Part shown: in pieces, positions 37,637 to 49,019 of the stretch
How positions within the stretch are numbered: the stretch's first letter is position 1
Layout: every line of letters begins with the position of its first letter
Translations under genes and position numbers: made by a program
NCBI GenBank assembly: GCA_027422505.1
Contig: JAPQWV010000362.1
Span: 310,001 to 374,000 of the forward strand
Length of the DNA stretch: 64,000 bases
From: Craterostigma plantagineum
Taxonomy: Eukaryota > Streptophyta > Magnoliopsida > Lamiales > Linderniaceae
Direction: 5' to 3'
Notes under the pieces: model-generated
Told to the model about the DNA's origin: nothing
The model's input: only the letters and a program-made list of their open reading frames with translations
Databases searched by the model: none

Positions 37637-38777
37637 ACTTTCGGTAGTACGGCTTACTATATTTCCTATATTTTACTTTAAATATATATTATTGGTATAA
37701 TTAAGAAAAAAAAAGGTATTTGGATTCGATTTGACGTCACTCTCTCGGTGAAATGTAAGGAATTAACTGCGTGTTTTGCTGTGTCATAATGTCGAGTGGG
37801 ATCAAATTGGATTTGAGATTATCGTATATGGTTTTATGGAGAAAATTTGTTGATATTCGTGTCGTGCATTTTGAATTATTTGATAATGAAAAGGCGGAAA
37901 AGAAATTCGAGACGTAATATTAAATGTCGACATTTGTACTGTTACATGAGAGTAGCCCGACATTTTCTTTATCTTATGACCTGGTTTAAATCTGGAAAAA
38001 TATTCAATTTACATGTTTAGTACACGTCATTGAACTTGTAGATCCGTTAATGTGGACTGATTGACAAGTTTTAACATGAAGAAGACAATCATATCTCATT
38101 TAGATCTCATTACATGCTTTAGAATAGACAGTTATAAGTTGAAACTAGAAATAAATAATTGAGCAATCATAAGTAATTAGTGTATTGGTATTGGATACGG
38201 ATCAAGTCAAGCACTCTTATAACTCGAGCTAGAGTCGGGCAAACACATACTTCAATATAGCTGTGTACTGTTCTATCATTTCCTTTATTAATAAATATTA
38301 ACAGCTTTTGTGCGAGACTCGAGAGACACATAAGGCAGACACAGCACATGGTCCTCTCATGTGATATTCATCAGACAGAACTGCTGTTCTGACCCAAAGA
38401 TTAATTATTTATGAATTGAAATGAGATTACCTTTCCCATGTCTTTCTCATCTGAAAATATTTCATTTCAAAATTTAACCACACGAACGAACCGATGAAAT
38501 AATTTAAATTAATTATAAATAAAGAAGATAACTTCACTAACTACTTCAGGCCAGCATGGTGAGCTAAGATCTCAGGCCTGTGCCCTGTATGTACTACTTT
38601 GTGGTCCATCGCTTACGAAGAGCCAAAGACTTTCTTTTTTAAGTACCTTTAACTGTTTGGACCCAACGATTCATGGCGTCTTTTCCTTTTCTCGATAGTT
38701 AATTTAATTTAATAACGTTTAACATTTTGTATCCTTCATGTATGCTTTCATGGGTGTGTTCTCAGCAATCGTTATTT
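37637..38777. other. convergent intergenic region
   Basis: This lies between the LRR gene (+) and the end of GH127 gene A (-). It is AT-rich. No feature is supported. Confidence 0.6.
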
Positions 38778-41700
38778 CTAAACTACTGACATGTTAAAAT
38801 ACACAGTATAAGACTCGTCCATAAGGCTTAGCAGTGGAACCAATACGAAATTCCGTTCTCGCCCCTTCGCAACGAAGCTCATCGGATGATATTCCGCGAC
38901 CCCATGTTTAATAACAAAGCTCGCCGCCCGTCGAAAGCCAATGTCCGACGAATAGTAGCTGCAATTGAGCGTAACGCCGACTTCTTCGCCTTCGCCGTAC
39001 AAAAAGCAACCCTTTCGACTCTCCGACTCGAACGAAACCGTCCCGTCTACGCCGTCCAGCCGGGGACAACGAGTCGGAAAAAAGTCGATTCGTCCGAGTC
39101 CGACAACTTTAAGTTCGAAATCCCGAGGGTTTTGTTCTCCCCGTCGTGCGATACGTACATTCCCGGAAGGTCGAAGGGTTCGAGCCTCACCGTCTCGTTT
39201 GGGCCGGCGACGATCCCGAACGTGGCCTCGAGGGCCGAGTCGGTTCCGTGCTCGGGAAATTTTCCCATCTTTATGACTCGACCGGAGTTTTTTAGGGCGA
39301 AAATTGAGGTCGAGTTTTCAAGGTTTTGGGTAATTGTGATGAGATGGGCGTTGCGATGGGCGGGAATTGGGACGATCGGCAGCGCGATTTGGACGTCCCA
39401 GTTGCCGCTCGAGAGGCCCGCGAGGACGTAGGGCCCGTAGAGGAATGCGCCGACTGAAGTAAAATCTCGCCTTTCGTCTGCGTAATGTAATAAACGGCTT
39501 CGTCGGCGCATAAATAAAATTCTACGATGGGTCGATCGAGATTTTTTCTTTTTAATTATCTAAAAGTAGTCACCTTTAATAGCCTCAGTTCGTACGCTCA
39601 GAGGTAGATCGAGATAGATTTCGTCTCCAGCCTCCCATTCCTGGAAATCGACAGAAAATTGCCTGGAAGGCGCAAAAAAAATGTTATTTTTGTCTGGCAC
39701 GAAATTTTTGGGGAAAAAAACGAGAAAACGGCGGAAATTCACACCGGGATCTGGCAAAAGCAAGCCGTTTCCATTGAGAGTTGCCTTAGCCGAAGACGTC
39801 CAAGGAGGAATCCTCAGCATTAAAGTCGACGACGTTCCTTCAGCTTTCTGAAAAAACAGTACAGAAGACGTAAGAAAAACGATCGTCGTGTTTTACGTTT
39901 TTAGATCCTTCTTTACCGAAATAGCGATCGTTATTCGAATCCTCGGGTCCCACGAAACGACTGGCTCCACACTTTGGCTCAGCGCGATCTGCCCAGCCTT
40001 CCAATCGATGGAGCTCGATATGTACTGCACGACGTAGAGCGCCAAAGAACTTCCCTCCTCCTCAAAATATATCGAATCTCCCAACTTTGAGAACGACTCA
40101 ATTCCTGCCCAAATAGCAAAATTTCTTTCGCTGAATCCACGCCATGATACTAAAATTTGATAAGTAAAATTTGGTTCTCCGAACCCGTTCCATAACAGCA
40201 CCAAAAGGAATCGAACTTTGTTCCCCATTTATGGTAGCTTCTTGCTTTTGAGCCGCCGGGCTGTAAAGGAAGCATATAGATCATAACGCCCGGCTCTCTT
40301 CCCCTTTGAATGCCCAATACGCCGTTGGTCAGCGCTCTTTCGTAGTAGTCTGCGTAGATCATTTCCTTGGTCCATCTAAAAAGGTGGCGAGAAACCTATA
40401 CGTTTTTTTTTTCCTCTTTTTAATGTCGAGCATATAAAGCACGGGATTTGTACGTGGAAGAAAGCGTAGATTTGGGCGCACCTTTAACATGTTGTATGTC
40501 GTGCAAGATTCTTCGTTCTCAGTCTCTAAGGTAGTGCCTAATCGCTTCGGATCGGACCTACGGAAAGATTAACAAGCGATCAATGTAAGAAAAAAAGGAA
40601 GCGAAACTGAGCTTTTCTGTCGTAATTAGATTGGTAAAATGTTTTTAAGGTTTTTGCACCAGAATTCGCCGACAGATGTCCCTCCAGTTGCATAGCTGTG
40701 GGAAGAGTTTACTATATCCATAAAGAATGTGCCTATTTCCTGAAAAAAAGATCGAAAAAAATTGCCCAACAACACTCTTTTTAGCTCCGATTTTTGTCTG
40801 AAGAATGGCGTCAAAGAAACAGAGCAGTTTATATGCTACTAGAATTCATTACACGCGCAGTTTATACACATATACAGAAGTGAATCTTAAAGCTTACCTT
40901 ATAAAGAGGGTCGCCAGTAACTTCATACCGCATTTGAGACCCAACGACAACTGGAATATGAGTGTTCGAATGAAAATCAGAAATATCGTCCGCCTGAAGT
41001 AGCATCAGAGGTTAATTGATTAACGAGAAACATACAATAACAAAGGTTTCGCAGCGATTACGATCATCTTAACATACCTTCATTGCTAGCAGGCCGAGGA
41101 AGCATGGCTTGTCAAATAGGTGGGCCAACACTAAATGCTTTCGATCGCCCTGGAATTCAGCAAAAGGCGCTCGTCATTCATAGCTTTCGAATAGTTACGT
41201 CAATATATATATAGCTAACGAACGCCCACCGTAATGGCGTAAAGCCTATAGAGAACGTCGTTCATTCCGCCCGTTTCTTCGTTCAGCGACTGCCAATGCC
41301 TTTCTATCGTGTGCTTTGCTATGACGTTTTTCACGCGCTTGTAGAAATAATCGACCATCCAATTCGTCATGTTAAGGGCTTGAACGTTCTCAGCTAAGGC
41401 GTATTGGTCCAAAAGGCCAGCCAATATCTGCAGTAAAGGGGGAACGAAAAGAGAAGCAATTAACTTTACCTTGTGAATTGTATAGTATGGAGCCCAAACT
41501 TGCTCTAGCGCTTCGAACCTGTCGAAGAACTCGGATGGAAACGCAGAAAGATAACCAGTGCCTATCTTTTTCTGGCATTCTGATAGAGCAGAAACTAATG
41601 AAGACATCTTTTCTTTGAGCTCGGCGTTGTGTGTGCTGGCCCACATCAGCGCCGATGCACTCATGTAATGACCTGAGAGAGAAAGACATCCGTGAACTGA

Positions 41701-42385
41701 AACCGTAATGGTTCAATAGTTGACCATTTGAAGTTCACAATCTTAACATGCTTGGGTAAGTGTATGAGATGAGCAATCTCTGATACCTCATTTTGATCTT
41801 ACATAAACCGACACGAAATCTCTTACAGCAAACCATATCGTAAATAAGATGATAAGTACACAGAAACCGACCCACGAAATGACCACGAAGCTCTTGATTA
41901 GGAGACTCCCAACCACCGTAGGGATCGCCAGGAGTTTCCAAGCCAGCGACTCTTCTAAAGCTCCACACAAGCCTATCATTATCTAACATCAAAAGGTACT
42001 CTAAATTCGTCTGCTGCGCCAACCCATGTAGGGAATTGGGGTCCAATCTCACGTGGTGAGACGATACTTCGTTCAAGAAACCCACTCCGCCATTTCTCGG
42101 CCCATTGGAGTTCTTGATTTTTCGATAGAGTATGTTCCAGCTAACCTCGTCCTCTTGTCTTAACATCTTTCTGGGAATCAGAGTTGACCATGTTTGGTCG
42201 TCGCTGGGACTTAGATGCAAATGGGAGAGATCTTCTCCTCCTTCCAGAGATTCGTTCTTTGAGTTTGAGGAGAACAGTCGACTGCGATGAGTGTGCGAAA
42301 GTGACACACCGCCGTTTGTACAAACCTTACCAACGGAAACAGATACGAAACAGAGGGACAATAAAGCAAACCCAGCCAACAGCAT
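38778..42385 (-). CDS. GH127 (DUF1680) putative beta-L-arabinofuranosidase, copy A, two frame breaks
   Basis: Twelve exons: 41872-42385, 41470-41672, 41230-41427, 41078-41149, 40898-40993, 40660-40739, 40482-40557, 40185-40395, 39917-40104, 39745-39847, 39574-39662 and 38778-39477. With both breaks ignored the product is about 843 residues. It has a signal peptide (MLLAGFALLSLCFVSVSVG). The catalytic set known from bacterial GH127 (Glu, Cys, Cys-Cys around zinc) is visible as ENEESCTTYN (Glu404, Cys406) and FWCCYGTG (Cys479, Cys480). Exon 11 is 89 nt where copy B has 90, and the frame slips at about 39638 (SRN to WEAGD). Exon 12 slips again at about 39059 (VVPG to LDG). Start ATG 42385 is chosen because an in-frame TGA lies just upstream. 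It should act on arabinose-containing wall glycans or glycoproteins. Confidence 0.88.
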
Positions 42386-42863
42386 CGTTGATACGAGTAA
42401 AGATTTCAATTTTGGAACCAATTTCAGAGCTCACAGATGAATTGAGGTAGGCGACGGAGGGGGTTTGTAATCAATTAAAGCTCGACCAAAAACAAGCTAA
42501 TCTACCCAGAATGAGAAATATGTAGCAAGGAGCCAAAAAAAAAGAGGGGATCATCCAAAGAATTGATCTTTATCACCAACAAACTCAACGTAGGCGCTGT
42601 TGCTTCTGAGTGCAGTGTGAGCGAAGACTTTCTCTATCATTGATGTAAGCGTCGTCATCAGTCCACGTCAGTGTATATGATATTTCCTCCCATTTTCTCT
42701 CTTTAAAGCCATTTTTATAAACTATTATTGTTTTGTTGGCATGCGTGTGGAATGGATAATGAAAAAGAAAAATGGTTATTCCTTGTTATTACTGTAGAAA
42801 CACAATAAATGTAACTTCATAAACAGGTAAATTACTCGGCAACTTCTGTAGTCTTTAGCTATC
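42386..42863. promoter_or_regulatory. promoter interval of GH127 copy A
   Basis: Only about 480 bp separate the copy A start codon from the 5' target-site duplication of the retrotransposon. A TATA-like TTTTTATAAAC lies near 42712-42722 on the plus strand, but no minus-strand core promoter could be fixed. Confidence 0.35.
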
Positions 42864-42868
42864 TCCTC

Positions 42869-43385
42869 TGTTGACTTTTCAATGATGGAGAAGAAAACCA
42901 TAGGAGATCAAATTGAATTTGATCACCTATGAGCTAAGCACTTACGTGCTTTGGGCTCCTAAACACCTATAAATAGGGTTAGGTGATTAATGTAATAGAT
43001 ACCCAAAATACGAGAGAGAAAGAGAGCGAGGGAGAGAGAAAATGAGAGGAAAAAAAAAAGGGAAATCTTGTCCGAGCGGATAAGAGTGAGAGCGGGTTTA
43101 GTTTTACTGGGGTAGTTGGGAGTAGGTACAGAAACATTACCCGGGTGGGTAAGGGGTCTCGGGTTTGGGTTTAAACACGAGCGTTATTTTGTACGATGTA
43201 ATATTCTCAAATATAGTAAAACTATTGTCTCTCCGTGGATGTAGGCGGTATTGGCCGAACCACGTAAAAATCTCGGTGTTCTCTTGGTGTCATTACGACT
43301 TTAATTAATATCCCGATAAATTGTCGCGGGGTCCAAATACAACTACCGCTGGCCCAGAATTAAATATTATCGCTCAACCCCAACA
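42869..43385 (+). repeat. 5' LTR
   Basis: TG...CA bounded. It contains a TATA motif CTATAAATAG (42967-42976), the palindrome GATCAAATTGAATTTGATC and a GA-rich tract near 43012-43041. Confidence 0.92.
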
Positions 43386-43387
43386 AG

Positions 43388-43400
43388 TGGTATCAGAGCC
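43388..43400 (+). other. tRNA-iMet primer-binding site
   Basis: TGGTATCAGAGCC lies two bases after the 5' LTR. It is complementary to the 3' end of the initiator methionine tRNA, the usual primer of plant Copia and many TRIM elements. Confidence 0.88.
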
Positions 43401-44147
43401 AAACCCTGCTGGTATTCTGAGTATGCTCTGTGGTTGCAGCTGTGTCTGATCTTCCACATCAGAAAAGATATCAGAAGGGAACATCGATCGGGGGGAGCCA
43501 ATGTCAGAGCGAGGTTCAACGAGGTTATGCCATGTGCTGAAAAAAATGATGGTACAAGATGGTTATCGTTGATGGTATGCTCGGTATGGGCGGAGCTTGT
43601 GCGGCGGTGCAGTTTTGGCGAGTTATGGCAATAGTGCTGTGAGGCAGGTCGTTAGCCTTTCTTGGGAAATATCTGATCAGTACTATTTAGGCCGGGCTGT
43701 TGAATTTCTGCAAGGATAATAACGATGGATGACAGCAAAGTGCGACAATGTGCTGGTGCGGGAGGTTTCACTCTGCGGCAGAGACGAGTGAAGGTTGTAC
43801 TCGTTTGTCAAGGCTGGGCGATAAGCTTTGATGGGAGACGAGGAAAAGTCGGAGTAAATGACGGAAATTTTGGGGTCAAGATGTGTCAGAGAGGAAGAAG
43901 TAAGGCCTTCTTGCTTCTTACCTCGCTTCCTGATTCTGGTGATAATTTGATCACAACCATCGAGTACGAGACGGTGCAAACGGTGGATGGTGGAGTCAAC
44001 TCTTTTGGAGCAAGAAAAGAGAAGGCGGTCAAATTATGGTGCTAGTCGGGCGTTGACTATTATTCATAGTGAATCATAGAGGAAGGTGATACGCCAGGGA
44101 ATTTGGAGACAGCAGCAGGTCCAAATTCAGGTGGCGGGAAGGGCATG

Positions 44148-44192
44148 TGATGTTGCATGTGTGGTGAGCCGGGACACATCAGGAGAAATTGT
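44148..44192 (+). pseudogene. gag nucleocapsid zinc-knuckle remnant
   Basis: In one frame the sequence encodes CCMCGEPGHIRRNC, an exact C-x2-C-x4-H-x4-C retroviral-type zinc knuckle. It is preceded directly by TGA (44148-44150), so it is a relic of a gag gene, not a working one. Confidence 0.7.
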
Positions 44193-44958
44193 CCTAACAT
44201 GGAGGAAGAAGGACAAGCGGCTAGGAAAATTCCACAACGGAGGTAGCACACGGTTTATCTTAGAGACGTTCTCACAGTCTCTAATGATGGCGCTCATTCT
44301 CAGGAAGAAGGATATTAAATTCGGGTTTGCTCCAAGAGAATATTTTGATGCGTTCAGGGATGCGAACGGTTTTTCGATCTCCATGGGCCGATGGATATCA
44401 TTGTGTTGTTCGGTGTGTTGGAACGGGGAAGATCAAAATGGTTAGTGGAGCGGTGCGCATTTTGGGTGGTGTGACGTTGTCCCAAAGTTGCGTAGTTTTT
44501 TATATTCTTGAGCCAGTCAGATTCCAGGGCTATGGGGTTTCATAGCAGGAGGAGTCTGGGAAATCACACATAGGCGGAAATGGTCCTACCAAAAAGGGAG
44601 AAGAGTGCAAAGGTTTGTATCGTCTGGACGTGAGTATGGTATATAATACTCAGACTTCGATGGGTTCACGAAAATCGCTCGAGCGTGGTATAAAAGCAGA
44701 CGATGGTGAGAAGGAAAATCCTGCTGGAGAAGGGGTTGCATCGAAGTCCCTCTTCGGGAATCGACGGGTCGAGTCGGTTCAACATAGCTGCACATAAGAT
44801 TGGCCGTTGAATGAATCAAGTGGGGTAGGATCGAAATTCTTGATTTGGATTATGTGTAGGTGCTACGAGGAAGGCCAATGAACGTTCGTGGTATTTACGA
44901 ACGGGTTACTCTCATTCTCGGGTTCGCTGGAGTGCTCTCTAAAGAAGGCGCAGATATT

Positions 44959-44972
44959 GAAAAGGGGGGAGA
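44959..44972 (+). other. polypurine tract
   Basis: AAAAGGGGGGAGA lies just upstream of the 3' LTR, where the plus-strand primer is expected. Confidence 0.75.
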
Positions 44973-44973
44973 T

Positions 44974-45490
44974 TGTTGACTTTTCAATGATGGAGAAGAA
45001 AACCATAGGAGATCAAATTGAATTTGATCACCTATGAGCTAAGCACTTACGTGCTTTGGGCTCCTAAACACCTATAAATAGGGTTAGGTGATTAATGTAA
45101 TAGATACCAAAATACGAGAGAGAAAGAGAGCGAGGGAGAGAGAAAATGAGAGGAAAAAAAAAAAGGGAAATCTTGTCCGAGCGGATAAGAGTGAGAGCGG
45201 GTTTAGTTTTACTGGGGTAGTTGGGAGTAGGTACAGAAACATTACCCGGGTGGGTAAGGGGTCTCGGGTTTGGGTTTAAACACGAGCGTTATTTTGTACG
45301 ATGTAATATTCTCAAATATAGTAAAACTATTGTCTCTCCGTGGATGTAGGCGGTATTGGCCGAACCACGTAAAAATCTCGGTGTTCTCTTGGTGTCATTA
45401 CGACTTTAATTAATATCCCGATAAATTGTCGCGGGGTCCAAATACAACTACCGCTGGCCCAGAATTAAATATTATCGCTCAACCCCAACA
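44974..45490 (+). repeat. 3' LTR
   Basis: Copy of the 5' LTR with the same length and two run-length differences. It ends CAACA followed by the TCCTC duplication, 9 bp beyond the restored stop codon of GH127 copy B. Confidence 0.92.
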
Positions 45491-45499
45491 TCCTCCATA

Positions 45500-48400
45500 T
45501 TATGACATAAAATTGAAGTAGACAGTGTAGTTCTCATCCCTCAAGCTAAGCAATGGAACCATTAGGAATTCTTCTGCAGCCCTTTAGCCGCAAAGCTCAT
45601 AGGATGATACTCACTCAATCCCTTCCTCAAATTAAAGCTCGCGCCCCATTTAAACCCATAATCCCGAGATTTTTCGCAGCTAAGCTTCACACTTTCGCCC
45701 GACTGATAAGCAAAACCACTATATACGTAGCAACCACTATCATCGTAAGATTCCAAAGAAACCGATCCATTTTGCCCGTCGAGCCCATGAACAATCCGAA
45801 AAATCGAACCTTTAGACCCCACTTCGGGTATACCAAGATTCCCACCTACTCCGCCGTGTACGACGGCCGTGCCCGGGTAGTTGTACGGCTCTAACTCGAC
45901 TAGTTTGTCGATTAACTCCTCCTTTGTGCCCAAGAACTTGTCCGAGGACGTGGGCTCTTTCAGTACGATTCGAAAAGTCGAGCTTGCGCAAGAATCAGTC
46001 CCTTCGTAAGGGATGTTTTCCATTGTTAGGGATTGGTTGGTGTGTTTGAGTACGAACACTGATTCTACGGTTTGCTGAGAAAGTGTGATGAGCTGAGAAT
46101 TGTAGTGATTTGGTATTGGAGTGATGTAATCTGAGAATGGCGCCGATGGGCTCGCTTTGATGTCCCATTCGCCGTACGATAGGCCGGCGAGTAGGTAGGG
46201 GCCGTAGAATATCGCGTGGAGCGAAGAATATTCGGGGCGATCATCTGTACAGTGAACAATGTTATAAGTACAAAAATTTGTGTAAAATTCAGTGAGGGGA
46301 GAGGAACTCTTTTCACCTTTAATGGCTTCTAATCTGTGAGTAATGGGCAGCTCGAAAGCGATTCTATCGCCAGCATTCCAAGTTCTTGAGACTGATAGAA
46401 AGTTCCCTGCATCAAAAAGAAGGAATCTTTACCATCTTTGCCATGAAATTATACGTACGATGAACGACGACGATGATGTGTTAACCTGGGGTAGTTAAGG
46501 GCAAATCTTGGCCATTCAGCGTTGCTTTTGCGCCCTTCGAACTGCTCGTCCATAAGGGTATTCTGAAGTTTACGGTGGAAGTTCCAGCGGCTTGCTGCAA
46601 AGAAGAAAAAAGTTCGATAATTCGAAAAAATGAGCAAAGCCCATTTCGTATGAATACATTCAAAGACAAACCTCTTTCGAAGTAACGGTGAATGTTGCTC
46701 GAAGAAATGGATCCCATGAAACAACTCCATCTACTTGCTGTCTCAGAGACATATGCCCTGATCTCCATGTCACGGTGCTAGGTATATACTGTATGACATA
46801 AAGGGCTGGAACATCTCCTTCTTCTTCGAAATATATCGAATTTCCCAGCTTCGAAAACGATTCGATCCCTACAACATCGTTCGAATGCACAGTTTTAGTC
46901 TAACTTAGATGATTTGTTACTTTTTCTTGTAGGATCTGAACATATACCTGTGCCATAACAGCACCAGAAAGAATCGTTCTGCGTTCCCCAGCCATGATAA
47001 GTCTTCGCCTTCGAAATACCTCTGCCTAACGGTAGCATGTAGATCATTTTTCCAGGTTCTCTTCCTCTTTGGATGCTCAAAACGCCGTTGGTTAGGGCTC
47101 GTTCGTAGTAATCTGCGTAAGCCATTTCCTTCGTCCATCTCAATAGGTGACGCGAGACCTTATTACATTAACCGATTATTTACTAATAGATCGTATGTTA
47201 TTATGAAACATCTGTGAGGATTTTGTTGCTACACACACACGCACCTTCAGCATGTTATAGGTAGTGCAAGATTCTTCGTTCTCCTTTCCCAGCGTAGTCG
47301 CCAGGCGTTTTGGGTCGCTCCTATTTTATGACATTCCATTCCATTTCATTACGCAGATTGACAATGTATTTTTTTTTTTTCTCGGATTTTTCGTGCATAT
47401 TTACCAGAATTCATTCACTGAAGTTCCACCCGTCGCATAGCTGTGAGACGAGTTTACAATGTCCATGAAAAATGTACCTATTTCCTGACATTGATCATAA
47501 GAATTTCATATCTGATCTCAAAGATGAATAACAGAGTTTCAGACAATATCGAGCAAAAACAGAGATCAGAAAAGACCTTGTACAAAGGATCGCCTGTGAC
47601 TTCATAGCGTCTTTGCGCTCCGATAACAATTGGGATGTGAGTATTCGTATGGAAACCTGAAATAGTATCGTCCTGCAAATCGAAAATCGTGAAATATTCG
47701 TCCCAACCGATGTGGTTCGAAATGAGAACGTTACTCTACCTTAAGCGCTAAGGGGCCAAGAAAGCACGGCTTGTCGAAAAGATGAGCCAGCGTCAAATGC
47801 TTCTGATCACCCTACACAGAAAAATTAACCAAACCTTCATTTCAAAATTCGAGAAATACGAAACGTATATACGCATGGCATTCGTTGGTTTTTCGCCCTC
47901 ACCGTAACGCCGTACAGTTTATAAAGCACGTCGTTCATGCCGCCAGTTTCTTCATTCAGCGTAAGCCAATGCCTTTCGATCGTATACTTGTTAATGACGT
48001 TCTGCACTCTGCTGTAGAAATACTCTGCCATGGAAACGGTCATCTTCAACGCTTGCTCGTTCCCAGCTAGAGTATACTGATCTAAAAGGCCAGCCATTAT
48101 CTGCGATAATCGAACCCCAATTTTCAGGCGAAGCGTAGAAGAAAAAGGAAAACAAAGATATGGGTTGTTGTTCTTACCTTGTGGATTGTGTAATAAGGTG
48201 CCCAGACTGGCTTGTAAGCTTCGAAACGATCGAAAAGCTCCGAGGGAAATGCAGAGAGATAACCTGTCCCAAGCTTTTCTTGACACTCTGATAGAGTGGA
48301 AACTATGGAGTTCATCTTTTGCCTGAGGATTTCGTTGTGTGTGCTTGCCCACATATGAGCAGTCGCACTCAAATAATGCCCTGAGAAAGATAACATTTGA

Positions 48401-49019
48401 GCAACCTCAAATTCGCTGTCTAGAATGAAGATTGGCTATAATACTGTACGGAACATAAAACCAAACCTACGAAATGGCCGCGGAGCTCGACGCCAGGGCC
48501 CTCCCAGCCGCCGTAAGGCACGCCGGCGGTCTCCAAGCCGGCGGTTTTCTTAAAGCTCCAAACGAGTCGATCGTTTTCCAGCAACAAAAGATAGTCCAAG
48601 TTCGTCTTCTGAGCTTGTCCGTGGATAGAATTCGAATCCAACCTCACGTCGTGCAACGAAATCTCCTTCAGCGAAGAATAACCCACACCGGCGGCGCCGC
48701 CTCTGGTGGGCCCGCCGTCGGAGTTCTTGATTGTCCTGTACAGCGCCGCCCAGTCTCGCTGGTCTTCTTCCCTGAGCATCTTCCCCGGAAACAGACTGAA
48801 CCAGGCAGAATCGTCGGTGGGGGTCAAGTGGTTATGGTTGTAATGAGACGCGAAGATCTCTTGCTTCAGCGTTTCGTTGTCCGAAGAGAGAAGCTCGTAG
48901 CGAAAAGTGTGGGAATCGAAGTAATCTCTCTGCATGTTTGTGCACACTTTGGCCGACGCATGGAGGCATAGGTGGGCCCATATTAGGAGGAGGAAGAAGA
49001 CAGTCGTCGGAGGTTCCAT
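45500..49019 (-). CDS. GH127 (DUF1680) putative beta-L-arabinofuranosidase, copy B, C-terminal frame break
   Basis: Twelve exons: 48467-49019, 48178-48380, 47903-48100, 47740-47811, 47577-47672, 47405-47484, 47245-47320, 46948-47158, 46672-46868, 46486-46594, 46317-46406 and 45500-46244. Eight of the exon lengths are identical to copy A, so this is a tandem duplication with a conserved gene structure. The signal peptide is MEPPTTVFFLLLIWAHLCLHA. Catalytic candidates are Glu417 and Cys419 (ENEESCTTYN) and Cys492/Cys493 (FWCCYGTG). At about 45568 the frame slips: as read, it stops after AAKGLQKNS, while the next frame gives FLMVPLLSLRDENYTVYFN, matching copy A. Only about 25 residues are affected, so function may survive. 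Full length is about 876. An upstream ATG at 49124 is possible but would bury the signal peptide. Confidence 0.9.

Larger units (their letters stand above)
42869..45490 (+). mobile_element. young non-autonomous LTR retrotransposon (Copia-like gag remnant)
   Basis: Two LTRs of 517 bp each (42869-43385 and 44974-45490) start TGTTG and end CAACA and are flanked by the 5-bp duplication TCCTC (42864-42868, 45491-45495). The LTRs differ only in the length of a C-run (CCC vs CC) and an A-run (10 vs 11). A primer site TGGTATCAGAGCC lies 2 bp inside the left LTR, and a purine tract lies just inside the right one. The 1588-bp interior has no protease, integrase or reverse transcriptase that I can see; a CCHC knuckle marks a gag remnant. 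It cannot move without help, but its identical LTRs mean a recent insertion. It sits between the two GH127 genes, opposite in orientation. Confidence 0.92.

Noticed and set aside
42385..42421. Earlier start for GH127 copy A at 42421
   Set aside because: That codon is TTG and an in-frame TGA lies 12 nt upstream; ATG 42385 gives a good signal peptide.
43725..44445. Open frames inside the LTR element as intact gag or pol genes
   Set aside because: No conserved gag or pol motifs beyond the isolated zinc knuckle, and frames are interrupted.
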